The translations under genes were made by a program, and so were the position numbers. Below, piece by piece: positions 21,475 through 32,808 of a stretch of DNA of 64,000 nt. Position 1 is the first letter of the stretch; the number at the start of each line of letters is the position of its first letter. The notes beneath the pieces are model-generated. The model saw only the letters and a program-made list of their open reading frames with translations. It did no database searches and had not been told where the DNA came from. Source of the stretch: Cepaea nemoralis (lineage: Eukaryota; Mollusca; Gastropoda; Stylommatophora; Helicidae); assembly GCA_014155875.1 (NCBI GenBank), contig JACEFZ010017421.1, forward strand, positions 298,501 through 362,500, read 5' to 3'.

Positions 21475-21559
<85 letters not shown>
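21475..21559. repeat. (TA)n microsatellite
   Basis: About 42 TA units inside a LINE endonuclease relic. Confidence 0.97.
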
Positions 21560-21561
<2 letters not shown>

Positions 21562-22199
21562 ATTGGTTTGCCTTTGTTTTTTACCTTAATAATTATCCGA
21601 AATACAACAATAACAATTAGATGACTCAGCTGTTTCTTTTTTCCCGCATCAAATAGTACTCCTACTCCTTTTTCGTATGTTTTCCCCTAGAATAAATTAT
21701 TGTGTGTTTGTCAATGAATTCTTGTGAGAATAATGTGGTGGTTTTCCCTTGACTTCCACATCCACAAGGTTGTCTTTTATAGTAGAACATTGAAAAAACG
21801 AAAAGTGTACCAATTCTCACACATGATTCCACATTGAAGAAGTTGAACACCACACACTAATTACGTTATATTGACATTTGGTCTTACGTGTATTCAGTGA
21901 ATGAAGATATAAACAATACTTTGTCAGTACTCGGCTTGGTTTCATGAGTAAATACAATGATACGAACCACACAGGAATGTTTGAAGTATCGCTTCGAGGT
22001 CAATAGAAACTGTCGTTAATAAATCAACAATGGTAATGATATTTATCTTGTTATGTAACACGGAGAAGATGTTTACGACAATTAAACGTCTGTGTTATGC
22101 AAGTCAACACAGTTTATTTAACCATTTTGCAAATGCGTGGAACAGTCATATACACATGCATCGTCACGCATATTGTCTTATGTTATCATTTACTATACA

Positions 22200-22490
22200 A
22201 TGCTATGCGGTCATGTAATGAGAGGAGAGGCACTGAAAACCATCGTAACGACTAGACAAATCAGCGGTAGATGTGACAAAGGCAGACAGAGTGAAATGAT
22301 AAATGGATTGGGGCGGTGACATGGAGGAATAAATCGTAGAATTGACAGAGGCTTACCGAGTGAAATGATGAATGGGTTGGAGCGGTGGCATGGAGGGATA
22401 AAATCAGTATAACTGACCCAGAACACTAGAGGCCAAGATTTACGTGGATGTTTGAGTGTCTACGCCAGTTGGCAGGGCACATGATGATGC
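22200..22490 (+). pseudogene. LINE-A 3' end with duplicated codons
   Basis: Reads CGHVMRGEALKTIVTTRQISG, then about two rounds of a ~57-base unit coding SEMMNGLERWHGGI, then LSVYASWQGT and an ATGATGATG tail. LINE-A itself (15755) has the unit once. The copy at 61550-61885 has three rounds. Confidence 0.75.
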
Positions 22491-22625
22491 ATGTGTTTGC
22501 CATTTGTGTATTAAATAACATTCTTCAATGAATCCGTGTCAAGGTGGCTGTAATTCGAGCCTATGCTCAAATGGCCAGATTTATTGCTGAGTCCAACAGG
22601 ACGGTCGACTACAACACTGTGTTCT

Positions 22626-22642
22626 TTTTTTTTTTTTTTTTT
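22626..22642. repeat. Poly(T), 17 bp
   Basis: Simple T run; no element end recognised beside it. Confidence 0.9.
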
Positions 22643-22740
22643 GGTGCAGCCACTGGAGCTTTCAAATAGGTTTATAATCACAACTACCAACGACAACAAT
22701 GATCTTCAGTCTTTGATGTTTTACATTTTATACAACGAAA

Positions 22741-22990
22741 GAGGTCAGCATGGCCGAATGGATAAGAACGCGCGCTCTTGCACATCTGGTGTGTAGATGC
22801 TGTTGTAAGGGATTCAACGTCAACACCGGACAATTGTACTAAAATGTTGACTTCTCGTCCTTGACTTAGAATCAAAATTATTAGTACATCTGAAATTGGA
22901 GTTGGTTTGTCTGATGGCGAGGGATGTGGTTAATAGGGAAAGCTAATCCACATGCAAAATGCAGTCCAGTGCGACTAGAAGTGGTGTATA
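22741..22990 (+). mobile_element. SINE S2 copy with tRNA-like head
   Basis: Box A TGGCCGAATGG at 22751-22761 fits the Pol III consensus, inside a head resembling a class II (Ser/Leu-like) tRNA. Body ends TATGGACTACGTTTGAAATC and is followed by a GA tract. A related, headless copy lies at 11265. Not a real tRNA: the cloverleaf does not close. Confidence 0.75.
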
Positions 22991-23005
22991 TGGACTACGT
23001 TTGAA

Positions 23006-23006
<1 letters not shown>

Positions 23007-23072
<66 letters not shown>
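23007..23072. repeat. (GA)n microsatellite
   Basis: About 33 GA units at the 3' end of SINE S2; probably grew from its tail. Confidence 0.97.
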
Positions 23073-23077
<5 letters not shown>

Positions 23078-23739
23078 ATATTGTCACCACAAAGCTAATC
23101 CATGACTCTGGTGATCGTGTGAGATGGCGAAGCATCAACGCCCACGCTTATCGACATGACACAAGATGATGATAATCACAAAGTTTATATTACTATTTCA
23201 CAACCCCAAGCAACAGTCATCTATTCCTTTATATGTTTTCATCAATTTTCTTTTTAATATTGGTATCCATATGGAGCATTGGCTCTGAACCGACATACAC
23301 TAAGCCCTTTATACACTTGTTCATCATTTGTTGTATTTTGTAGCTAATATTGTATGTGAGATGAGTAAGCAGCCCCATGCCAATCTTCATTAGTAGTTTT
23401 ACAACACCCAGTAATTCACAGTGTTACTATTATTTGCTTCCCATAAAGGCCGTGACGAGACGTGGACAGAAAACTGAAATACTTTGGCTTCGGTTTTTTA
23501 TTATCTAAGTTAGTGCTTAAATGTTTCGTAACAGAAGTCAAAGGTTAAATAAGTACCACCAGGCAGGAAAAGTGTATGACTTTCACAGAGGTTAAAAGCA
23601 CAGTTGAAATGATGGCCATAGGAGCCAAATTTCTTTAGTATGCTGTGACCAACTGTAAAAAGTAAGAGAACATGTTGCATGATGGAAGAGAACATATTAC
23701 ATGATGGTTGCAATTAACTATGGTTTGAAAATGTTGCAT

Positions 23740-23860
23740 GTCATCTGTAGGACGTTGCCATCAACCCCAAACTCAGGCTGATTTTCTAGGCAAATTTACG
23801 TTCAGTAGTTTGCCATAGCTGTCTAAACGAGAAGTCAACGTTGAAGTCCAACTGACTGTT
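23740..23860 (-). mobile_element. SINE S1 fragment
   Basis: Minus-strand S1 core: CTATGGCAAACTACTGAACG, TTGCC-AGAAAATCAG, and GATGGCAACGTCCTACAGA. The same fragment sits at 62125-62190 in copy 2 of repeat D, so it belongs to the repeat. Confidence 0.65.
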
Positions 23861-23945
23861 GTATGGAATGAACCCCGTACCCCGTTGTTAGCACAAGGAG
23901 AGTTTAAGCGCAACCACATTAGATTTGTCTCTTTGTACCGACTAA

Positions 23946-25290
23946 CTGTACTTGGTCAGTGCCCATATAGCACGTACGTGTACTAGTTCAGTGTCCATAT
24001 AGCACATAAATATACTAGTTCAGTGTCCATATAGCACATAACTATACTTGTTCAGTGTCCATATAGCACATAACTATACTAGTTCAGTGTCCACATAGCA
24101 CATAACTATACTCGTTCAGTGTCCATATAGCACATAACTATACTCGTTCAGTGTCCATATAGCACATAACTATACTCGTCCAGTGTCCATATAGCATATA
24201 ACTATACTAGTTCACCATCTATATAGCACATAACTATACTTGTTCAATGTCCATATAGCACATAACTGTACTAGTTCAGTGTCCATATAGCATATAACTA
24301 TACTAGTTCACTGTCTATATAGCACATAACTATACTTGTTCATTGTCCAAAAAGCACATAACTGTACTTGTTCTGTGTTCATATAGCACTAAGTGTACCT
24401 GTTCAGTGTTCATATAGTGACGGACTACTTGTTCAGTGTTCATATTGCTCATAACTATACTTGTTCAGTGTCCGTATAGCACATAACTGTACTTGTTCAG
24501 TGTTCGTATAGCGACTAACTACTTGTTCAGTGTTCATATTGCTCATAACTATACTTGTTCAGTGTCCGTATAACACATAACTGAACTTGTTCAGTGTTCA
24601 TATAGCGACTAACTGTACTTGTTCAGTGTTCATATATTGACTAACTGTAAGTGTTCGGTCTTCATACAGCACGTAACTGTACGTGATTAGTGTTCACATA
24701 GCACGTAAATGTACTTGTTCAGTGTTCATTTAGCACGTAATTGTACTTTTTAGTGTTCATATATCATCTAAGTGTACTTGGTCAGTGTTCATATAGCAAC
24801 TAAATGTACTTGTTCAGTGTTCATATAGGACATAATTGTAGTTCAGTGTTCATATAGGACGTAACTCTAGTTCAGTGTTCATATAGGACGTAATTGTAGT
24901 TCAGTGTTCATATAGGACGTAACTGTAGTTCAGTGTTCGTATAGGACGTAACTGTAGTTCAGTGTTCATATAGGACGTAATTGTAGTTCAGTGTTCATAT
25001 AGGACGTAACTGTAGTTCAGTGTTCGTATAGGACGTAACTGTAGTTCAGTGTTCATATAGTGACTAACTGTAAGTGTTCGGTTTTCATACAGCACGTAAC
25101 TGTACGTGATTAGTGTTCACATAGCACGTAAATGTACTTGTTCAGTGTTCATTTAGCACGTAATTGTACTTTTTAGTGTTCGTATATCATCTAATTGTAC
25201 TTGGTCAGTGTTCATATAGCCACTAAATGTACTTGTTCAGTGTTCATATAGCTGTAAACTACCCGTTCAATCCAGATATAGCACCTAACT
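23946..25290 (+). repeat. 32-bp minisatellite, ~1.3 kb, about 43 units
   Basis: The unit is ACTTGTTCAGTGTCCATATA plus GCACATAACTAT with drift along the array. From ~24835 to 25045 a shortened 29-bp unit lacking CTT takes over (GTTCAGTGTTCATATAGGAC plus GTAACTGTA), and the 32-bp form returns after it, so two higher-order blocks exist. A segment of five units (24640-24840) reappears at 25055-25250 with the same variants. Related arrays lie at 28505-28760 and 62216-62800. Confidence 0.95.
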
Positions 25291-26009
25291 GTACTTGAAG
25301 CTGAGGAGAAAACAAAAGGAAGAAGAACTTAAAATTTGTTGCGGTGATAAAAGGAAGAGAGTGCAATTCTGACCGCGTTCGGGCCAAAGAAGAGGAACAG
25401 AGTAAAATAGAGAACATGGTAAGATAGAGAAACAAACCTCTTACCACCCCCAACTTGCACGAAGAGAATAGAACAAGGATAAGAAGATTCAGGATTCTAC
25501 AGGGAACTGCAATATAGTTTATCTGCAACCCCAGACATTAAATTACACCGCAGGGTGTACCAACAGTAGTTAATATATAAATCAAATTTACAAACAAGAC
25601 AACATACCAAAAACAATACAAAAACAGATCTCTTTATTTGTCCAATTCTACATCTACAGGAACAATCGTTGTTCATACTCATATAAGTATGGAACAGGAT
25701 ACAAAGACAACTGTAGTCTAATATCAAAACATTGAGTACTCCCTAGCATATAAACATACTTCTGCCTTACTCTACCGAGTCTTTAGGGTACCCCAAGTAC
25801 CACAATCAGCTTCTCACACTCATAAGCTTGGTAGGATGTGACTCAACAAAGACATTAGACACAAGAATAGGATACTACAAAGCATAAGTTGCACAACATA
25901 AACCCATATTGCAACATAAACCTAAGAATCGCGACACCACTTTAGACTTAGGTCGCCTTATTTTGCAACGCTAACATGAGCTCAGGAGTGCTCTGACACT
26001 ACAGTCAGC
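25291..26009. other. No recognised feature
   Basis: A-rich sequence with no domain-bearing frame. No repeat matched elsewhere in the window. Confidence 0.5.
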
Positions 26010-26771
26010 CACTCCTGCAACATGGTTCTCTTTGAATAACCATATTGTCAACATCCCACCGCCAACTGTAAATCTGGGTTCAGACACAGTGGAAAGAAAG
26101 CAGGCAATGAATTCCTGGGGATACGATTTGATCGAAGCCTAGCTTATACTGAGCACGTAGACCAGGTGATAACAAAGGCCAATCGGGGTTTGGCTGCGAT
26201 GCGGGTGATGGCGGCGGCAAACTTTGAGCAGCGCCATCAATGTCTTCTTTACGAGGGTCTGGTCCTTTCTGTTTTGTAGTATGCGATGGCGATCCTGACT
26301 CTCAGCCATAAGCTGATAGAAAGGATGGAAATGATACAGAACGAAGCTATGCGCAGTATTCTTGGATGTAAAAGAGATACAGCATGCAGGGCGATGCGCT
26401 ACCGTCTTGATTTTCCAATCATGAGGGACAGAATACAAATTTGCCAAGCACGTGCCTATCTCAGAGTCAACGCAAACACACAACACAAGTCGTGGATGAG
26501 TCAAGCCGAAGACATTCTTCTGGACTTTAGGGCTTAGAACCTGGCGAGGTGTGGGTAAAAGTGCAAACAGAGTTCTGTAAATCCTTTTCAGTGTGAATTC
26601 AACTAAACAGGAAATGCAGAGAAGAAAATCCAGTTATTGTGAAGGCGGAAGTTCAGGCTCTGATCTTAGAAAATTCTTTAGAGGATGATGCTGTCATTTA
26701 CACGGATGGAGTCGGTCATTCGAGGAGTGAGAAGTTCATGGGCCTTTACGGCTCAGGGCGGAGAGAAAATT

Positions 26772-27405
26772 AGTTAGTTAGTTAGTCGTGGTTCCAACTT
26801 CACGGCAACGGATCGTCCCCATTACGCTCCGTCCCTGTGCCAGTGAATATCACACAAAATGCTCCTCACTGCCCTATGTGAACAATGGAATAGACAGGAG
26901 TATCGGCAAGCCAACAGCCCGCACAGGTACACTGTGCATAATGCCACCAGAATGCCAACACAAATGTCCTCTACGAGAAATACAGTTCATTGTCGATGGA
27001 AATGACAGTCACCAGAAAGACTTCATTGACCAGGGTTTTATCCCATATGGCTTGGTCTCTTTCCGCAGGGCAACCCACCGAAAGCGCCGCACAAAGCACG
27101 AACTCCGTAGCTCCAGCGACGACTCCCAGGAGTCTCCTGAAAAATTCACTCGTGAACCGAAACGGCAAACCAGTCAATCCAGCAACAGCCGGCCGCCATC
27201 ATTCCGAACATGCAGTTCACGCTACAAACTACGAACATATATAAAAGCATTCCATGCGAAATTCACGGCTCACAGTGTCGCGCCACGCACTCACTCAGTA
27301 GCAGGGCGACGGAACCATAGTCCCCTTAGTCGCCTCTTACGACGTGCATGGTAGGCAACAGGGTTACTATTCTTTGCTTCCACCATATGGGCCCCGGCAA
27401 CACAC
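26772..27405 (-). mobile_element. SINE S4, 634 bp, nested in LINE I-1, long TSD
   Basis: Flanked by GGGCGGAGAGAAAATT (26756-26771) and GGGCGGGAGGGAAAATT (27406-27422), a 16-17 bp TSD. On the minus strand it opens near GGGCCCATATGGTGGAAG, carries CGTAAGAGGCGACTAAGGGG, a block that I remember from widespread mollusc SINEs, and ends in (CTAA)n. That tail is the same as the tail of LINE I-1. Unusually long for a SINE. No Pol III boxes located with confidence. Confidence 0.75.
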
Positions 27406-27989
27406 GGGCGGGAGGGAAAATTGTGAAGGAGGAATGGCGCTTTTGCTTTGATCACAGGCAGCCTGATGATGGGAGTCATGGCAGTAAGTAAGGCAATAAC
27501 ATGGCTCGAGACATACTTTCAATCTGGCATGTGTCCTTAGTGACTCAATGAGTTTGCTCAGGGTATAGAGATGGGGTGGGTCCGAAGAGAGTGGCTGCTG
27601 TCTCTGGATCGGTTTCGACTGGCAAAGATTAGTTTCATCTTCGTGCGAGGGCATGCGGGTATACAAGGGAATGAGCTGGCTGACAGGCTTGCACAGGGGG
27701 CTACTGTGGAAGGCGGACGAGCCATGGACCAGGCAGACATTCTAAACGCTAAACGAGAAGTAAGTTGTTTACGAGAACCAAGCGATGGCTGGGAATCTAC
27801 AACCACGGTCAGGCTGCGAGAACAGCAAGTTAAAAGAGGTGTGGCCAAACAAGAACACAACGCAGGAAGCCAAAGAAGAATAATAAACCAACTGGTGTCG
27901 TGAGCCGCTACACGCTGCAGGATTTGCTGAAGATGGAATCCGAGCATTTATGGACTGAATCGTTCGATGTGCAATGAGGATGATCTGTC

Positions 27990-28078
27990 GACTAATTAAC
28001 TAACTAACTAACTAACTAACTGACTAACTGACTGACTGACTGACTAACTGACTGACTGACTGACTAACTAACTAACTA

Positions 28079-28112
<34 letters not shown>

Positions 28113-28129
28113 TGACTAACTGACTGACT

Positions 28130-28172
<43 letters not shown>

Positions 28173-28218
28173 TGACTGACTGACTGACTGACTGACTAAC
28201 TAACTAACTAACTAACTC
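27990..28218 (+). repeat. (ACTA)n/(ACTG)n tail of LINE I-1 copy 2
   Basis: About 57 tetranucleotide units alternating in blocks of TAAC and TGAC; an expanded LINE tail. Confidence 0.95.
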
Positions 28219-28244
28219 CTACAACGGAAGATAACAACTTCTTA

Positions 28245-28310
28245 TTATCATTGCTGAAGAATCACGTCATACATGTATTATCATTGCTGCAGAATCACGT
28301 CATACATGTA
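28245..28310 (+). repeat. 33-bp tandem duplication
   Basis: TTATCATTGCTGAAGAATCA with CGTCATACATGTA occurs twice, one base different. Confidence 0.85.
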
Positions 28311-28504
28311 TCATCATATATGAAAATCAAAGCCCATTTCTCCATCTTCGTGGTGGTTAAATCCGCAATTCACGCAACGCTCACTGCTGCATTATCAAAT
28401 ACAAACTTTAGTATCCTTTCCAGTTGTGCCACTGCTATCATGGGATAACTTGATGTTGCCTGAACTGATCATCCTCTACTGTAATATCCTCAGACTGTAC
28501 TAAC

Positions 28505-28760
28505 TCCATGCATAACACCTAACTGTATTTGCTCAATATTAATATAGCAACAAATTGTACGTATTCAATGCCCATATAGCGCCTAACTGTACTTTGTTCA
28601 TTGTTCATATAATGACTAACAACTTGTTCAATGGCCATGTAACAACTAACTGTACTTATTCAATCTTCATATAGCAACGAAGTGTACTTGTTTAATGTTA
28701 ACATAGCACTATCTTAACTTGTTCAATGTTTACATAGTAACTAATTGTACTTTATCTTTT
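28505..28760 (+). repeat. 32-bp minisatellite, short diverged array
   Basis: Seven to eight degenerate units of the family at 23946 (CTAACTGTACTT, GTTCAATG, ATATAGC). Confidence 0.8.
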
Positions 28761-29282
28761 TTTTCCTTTTAACACACATGCTAATTTCAGAATAAGCGCA
28801 GACATTGCCAATCTCCTTCACGAACAACTAGTGAGAGTAACGGGAAACATACTCAAGCGTTGAAAGTGTTGGGTGTAGCAAGTTGAGGTATTTGTCTGTA
28901 GTATATGTGTTCTGGAACATATTACATCTATTGAACCTATGCTACATGTTCATATGAAGTGCAAGCAGCCCTTATTGGCAGTCATTATTGTTGATTGATG
29001 ATGCACGTGGCAGTTGTCTTCTATAGCAACAGCTGAAGTACCTGCACTGGTGGCTGAATATTCCGTGATTGTTGATTAGAAGACTGTGACAGTGCCATTG
29101 TAACAAATATAGCATATTTTGAGAAATCTTGGGCAGGACTGTCCGCGATCATGCTAATGTTTGCAGTGCTTCATTCTCCATAGGTCTCAGCCAGCCTAGG
29201 AGCGATGGTTCGATGTGTTGGCGATGTTGAGACCAACGCCGTCTCGGTTAAAAGGATGACAGAATTTACAGAGGTTTTACAA
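28761..29282. other. No recognised feature
   Basis: Mixed sequence without repeats found elsewhere in the window; no open frame with a recognisable domain. Confidence 0.5.
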
Positions 29283-29551
29283 GAGGTGTGTGTGTCTATT
29301 TCATGAAACCAACATTGTTTAGGTTTAAATCAAATGAAAGAATACACACAGACACATAGATGGTGAAAGCGTACATGTGCATGTGTTTATTTCATGAAAT
29401 TAACATTGTTTCTGTTGAGAAAAAAATTTAAAGAACACAAAGATGGAACAAAAGGTATGTGTGTTTGTTTCAAGAAAAATGACAGAATTCACATAGATGG
29501 AAAAAGATGTAAGTGTGTTTATTTCATGACACCAACATTGTTTCAATAACA
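29283..29551 (+). repeat. 78-bp satellite array, part 1
   Basis: Units contain TTATTTCATGAAACCAACAT, TGTTTCGGTTGAAA, and ACACATAGATGGAACAAAAG. Three to four units before the LINE-A fragment. The whole array was originally one block, now spread over 29283-41010. Confidence 0.9.
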
Positions 29552-30075
29552 TTAGATATGCAGATGATACAGTATTGATTGCAGACATTGAGCAAGATCT
29601 GCAACAATTAGTAGATGCGGTTGTTGTGCACAGTGAACAACTGGGATTAGAATTAAATTGTAAAAAGACACATATTATGGTCGTCACTAGGAAGAACGGA
29701 ATACCACAATGTAATATACAAGTAAATGGGAATATTCTGATGAGGTGATACATAGAGCCTTTTCTTTTGTATGGATGTGAAACTTGGACAATGAGCAGTC
29801 AAGCTGAAAAACATCTGATGGCTGCAAAAATGTGGTTTCTGAGGAAAATGCAAAGAGTACCATGGACAGACAGAAATACCAATGACCAAGTACTGCAGGA
29901 GGCAAATCAAAATCGTAAATTGATTAGAGAAATTAGACGTAGACAGTCAACATTTTTTAGACATGTTATGAGATGAAATGGATTGGAGAACTTGGTGACA
30001 ACTGGCAAGATCGAGGGGAATAGACCAATGGGAAGACCGAGAAGTAAATACCTGGACGGCATGGCACATGATTGC
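29552..30075 (+). pseudogene. LINE-A RT fragment inside the satellite, internally deleted
   Basis: Begins at NIRYADDTVLIADIEQDLQQ (the RT catalytic box), runs to NGNILMR, then jumps over ~80 codons to YIEPFLLYGCETW and on to VTTGKIEGNRPMGRPR. Start and end both pass straight into satellite units. One frame throughout apart from three stops. The missing block and the lack of a tail argue against a plain insertion. Confidence 0.75.
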
Positions 30076-30557
30076 TTATTGAACATTGTTTTGGTTGGGG
30101 AAAAATATGAAAGAATTCTCATAGATGTAACAGAATATATATGTCTTTGTTTCGTGAAACCAACATTGCTTCGGTTGAAAGACATAAAGAATATAGATAG
30201 ATGAAACAAGAGGTATGTGTGTTTATTTCATGAAACCAACATTGTCTTGGTTGAAAGAATTAAAGCACACACTTAGATGGAACAACAGGTATATGTGGTT
30301 ATTTCATGAAACCAACATTGAGTCCGTTGAATACTATGAAAGCAAATACATAGATGAAATAAAAGTTATACGTGTTTGTTTCATGATACCAGCATTGTTT
30401 CGGTTGAAAATAAAATGTAAGGAATACACATACATGGAACAAAAGGTATGTGTGTTTGTTTCATGAAACCAACTTTGTCTCATTTGAAAGGATGAAATAA
30501 TATACATAGATAGAACAAGAGGTATATGTGTTTATTTCATGAAACCAACATTGTCTC
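30076..30557 (+). repeat. 78-bp satellite array, part 2
   Basis: About six units between the LINE-A fragment and SINE S4. Confidence 0.9.
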
Positions 30558-31140
30558 AGTTAGTTAGTTAGTTGTGATTCCAACTTCAGGGCAACGGGTC
30601 GTCCCCATTATTTTACGTTTCTGTGCCAGTGAATATCACACGAAATGCTCCTCATTGCCCTATGTGAAAAGTAGGACAGACTGGAGTCTCGACAAACCAA
30701 CAACCTGCACAGATACACTGTGCATAATGCCGCCGCAGAATGACTACACAAAAGTCCTCCACGAAAAATACAGTTCATCGTCGATTGAAGCGGCAGTTAC
30801 TGGAAAGCAAGCAGCCACACATTACTGCATTAAAATTCGAGAGGGTTAACATTATTGCCCCATTATTATCCCATATGGCTCGGTCCCTTTCAGCAGGGCG
30901 GCCCGCTGAAAGCATCGCACAAAGCACGACAACCGTAGCTCCAGCGACGACCTCCAGGAGACTCCAAGAAAATGCACTCGTGAACCGAAAAGGCAATCCA
31001 ATCACTTCCAAGCGACAGGCCGACCGCCATCATTCCGAACATGCAGTTCACTCTACAACAACCCCGGACAGGTGTAAAAACATTCCAAACGAAATTCACA
31101 GCTCACAGTGTCGCGCCACGCACTCAACTCAGAAGCAGTA
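30558..31140 (-). mobile_element. SINE S4, second copy, 5'-truncated
   Basis: Matches 26772-27300: (CTAA)n tail at the left, TCACACGAAATGCTCCTCAT, and CGCGCCACGCACTCA near the right end. It lacks the CGTAAGAGGCGACTAAGG head of the first copy. It splits the satellite array. Confidence 0.8.
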
Positions 31141-31177
31141 GTTAAAAGGATACAAGAATGTAAAGAGGTGGAACAAA

Positions 31178-31226
<49 letters not shown>
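31141..31226 (+). repeat. 78-bp satellite array, part 3, ending in (TG)n
   Basis: One unit, then (TG)n at 31181-31226, which is the target of the LTR retrotransposon. Confidence 0.9.
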
Positions 31227-31232
<6 letters not shown>

Positions 31233-31354
31233 GGGATACTGTGAGTTAATGATTCCCTGATAAACTAGTAAGATTAATTACAAGGTATGAGGAGGGTTAA
31301 CAGTCGGGTACTTCAGTCTGAGAGGAGGACGAATTAAAGGTTATTGACCGACAG

Positions 31355-31363
31355 TATAAAATA
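31355..31363 (+). promoter_or_regulatory. TATA box of the 5' LTR
   Basis: TATAAAATA about 130 bases into the LTR, repeated at 38123-38131 in the 3' LTR. Likely drives the genomic RNA. Confidence 0.6.
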
Positions 31364-32743
31364 GGATACAGTGTAAGGAGTCATTGACCAGCTCTGTCAA
31401 CGGAGAAAACAACGGGGAGACTTCGAGAACGGGAAAACGAACGGAGACGGCGATCAAAGGGGTTGGACGCTTTGAAGTACTAGCGTAGGGGAACATCGGG
31501 AAACCGCGGAAGAACGGAGGACGAGACGGAGCGCAATTGACGAATAGCGCAATTGACGAATACGTGAGTTCACAGACGTTTGATGTGGGGACTTACGGAA
31601 AACTTTGATTGTGGATCAAAAGACAACGAAGGATTGGACACTCGATATAAATAGTAGAAACTGGGTTTTCTGTTTTAGTGTGTGCTCCAAAACTGGACAG
31701 AGATATCTATGAATCCTATGTGTGGAAAAGAAATTATAGTCCCGTATTGTTTAAGGCAATGGGGTATTAGTGCCGATGTGCTTAATTGTTAATTTCAATT
31801 CCTGGATGATAATAGAAGATATAAGGTAATCTACTCTTAGCGTAATAGTAGCATAGGGATATAGGTGTTTGTTCTTGACTTGTAGCATTTCATTCGTTTA
31901 TTTAATCGTGTAAACTTTAGTGCACTCATAAGTCTTATGTCAGAGTGTCTTTCGGAGGCTTCTCAGTATGGCTAGAGAAGGACTCTCACATAAGAAAATA
32001 GTATGAAGCAGACTCATATCACCGGATTACATATCTCTCCCACATGTTCCAATCCCACTATTGTAATCAGAGAAGAAATGAAGGTTACTTCACTTGAGCA
32101 AATAAAGTACCTACCTAGAACCAACAAGAACATAGACATGTTTTACTAGTGAGAAGAGATAACTTAACGTCAAATACAGAACACTGTATACGCAAACGAA
32201 TATACAAGTAAAGCACTTAAAAGGGAAAAGACGTTAACCTGTGGCAAGCAGGGATACTTAAAACTGCATGCAATTGCACTGTGAAGAAAAATAAAACTTT
32301 ATTAACAAGAGACATTGTGTAGAACATTTATAGTAACTCTAGACAATGTTGGATATTGGCGGTGTGTATTCAGTGGTGGACTATACTACCTTCCAAAAAC
32401 AGGAAATATATGGATTTCAGTGACTTACCAAAATCGGATTATTTTCTGGTGATAAGACATTGAACATTTGTTTTTTTCAAGAATTTGATTAAGTCCAGAC
32501 TCAAGCAGGAGGAGATCATCCAGGGTGAGAGCTGTCCATTTCTATGTTTGATGTCCTGTGGTTTGGCCGACAGAAGAGGCGAGAAAGTATACGGCACATA
32601 CGAAGTCAAAAGTCCTATCTTGCACTCACATTAGCAGACACTACCAACTATATATACACATTCAATACATACAACTGACATAGTTTTCAACAATAAACAT
32701 GTTATTAATTGTTGGAGGAAACTGTTGTCAGGGTATGTTATGA

Positions 32744-32744
<1 letters not shown>

Positions 32745-32804
<60 letters not shown>
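32745..32804. repeat. (GA)n in the 5' LTR
   Basis: About 30 GA units; the 3' LTR counterpart is ~97 bp, so it changed length after insertion or during reverse transcription. Confidence 0.95.

Positions 32805-32808
<4 letters not shown>

Larger units (their letters stand above)
20954..21840 (-). pseudogene. LINE endonuclease relic split by SINE S1 and a TA expansion
   Basis: Minus-strand readings AYAPTTSSSDEEIHHFYDE (YAP motif) and a piece upstream matching 53130-53449. It is interrupted by SINE S1 (21067-21330) and by (TA)n at 21475-21559. The copy at 53341 has only TATAATATTTATATCTACTG here, so the TA tract expanded from a short seed. Confidence 0.65.
21840..23800 (+). repeat. Dispersed repeat D, copy 1
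   Basis: Collinear with 61067-62195: shared CACAGGAATGTTTGAAGTA, CAACAATGGTAATG, AATTAAACGTC, the LINE-A 3' piece, CACAGAGGTTAAA, and TATGCTGTGACCAA. Both copies lead into the same 32-bp minisatellite. Copy 1 is longer because it gained SINE S2 (22741) and a GA tract (23007). The element class is unknown; no terminal repeats seen. Confidence 0.8.
26010..28218 (+). mobile_element. LINE I-1 copy 2, holding a nested SINE
   Basis: Starts in the RT thumb (ATWFSLNNHIV), continues through NEAMRSILGCKRDTACRAMR, then the RNase H domain beginning DDAVIYTDG. It is interrupted at 26772-27405 by SINE S4, resumes at ~27423, and reaches GHAGIQGNELADRLA. The 3' end matches the other copies (GTGCAATGAGGATGATCTGT) and passes into a very long (ACTA/ACTG)n tail at 27990-28218. 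Several stops and frame breaks; the RNase H core is split by the SINE. Confidence 0.85.

Noticed and set aside
22741..22825. tRNA gene with box A TGGCCGAATGG
   Set aside because: Acceptor stem does not pair and the sequence continues into a repeat shared with 11265; it is a SINE head.
23946..25290. CRISPR-like regular repeats
   Set aside because: Units abut with no unique spacers and the genome is animal; this is a minisatellite.
26788..27354. 188-codon frame as a host protein
   Set aside because: It lies wholly inside SINE S4 and is broken in the second copy.
29283..30557. Another possible CRISPR-like or coding repeat array
   Set aside because: 78-bp units are contiguous and drift in length; no spacer structure and no shared open frame.
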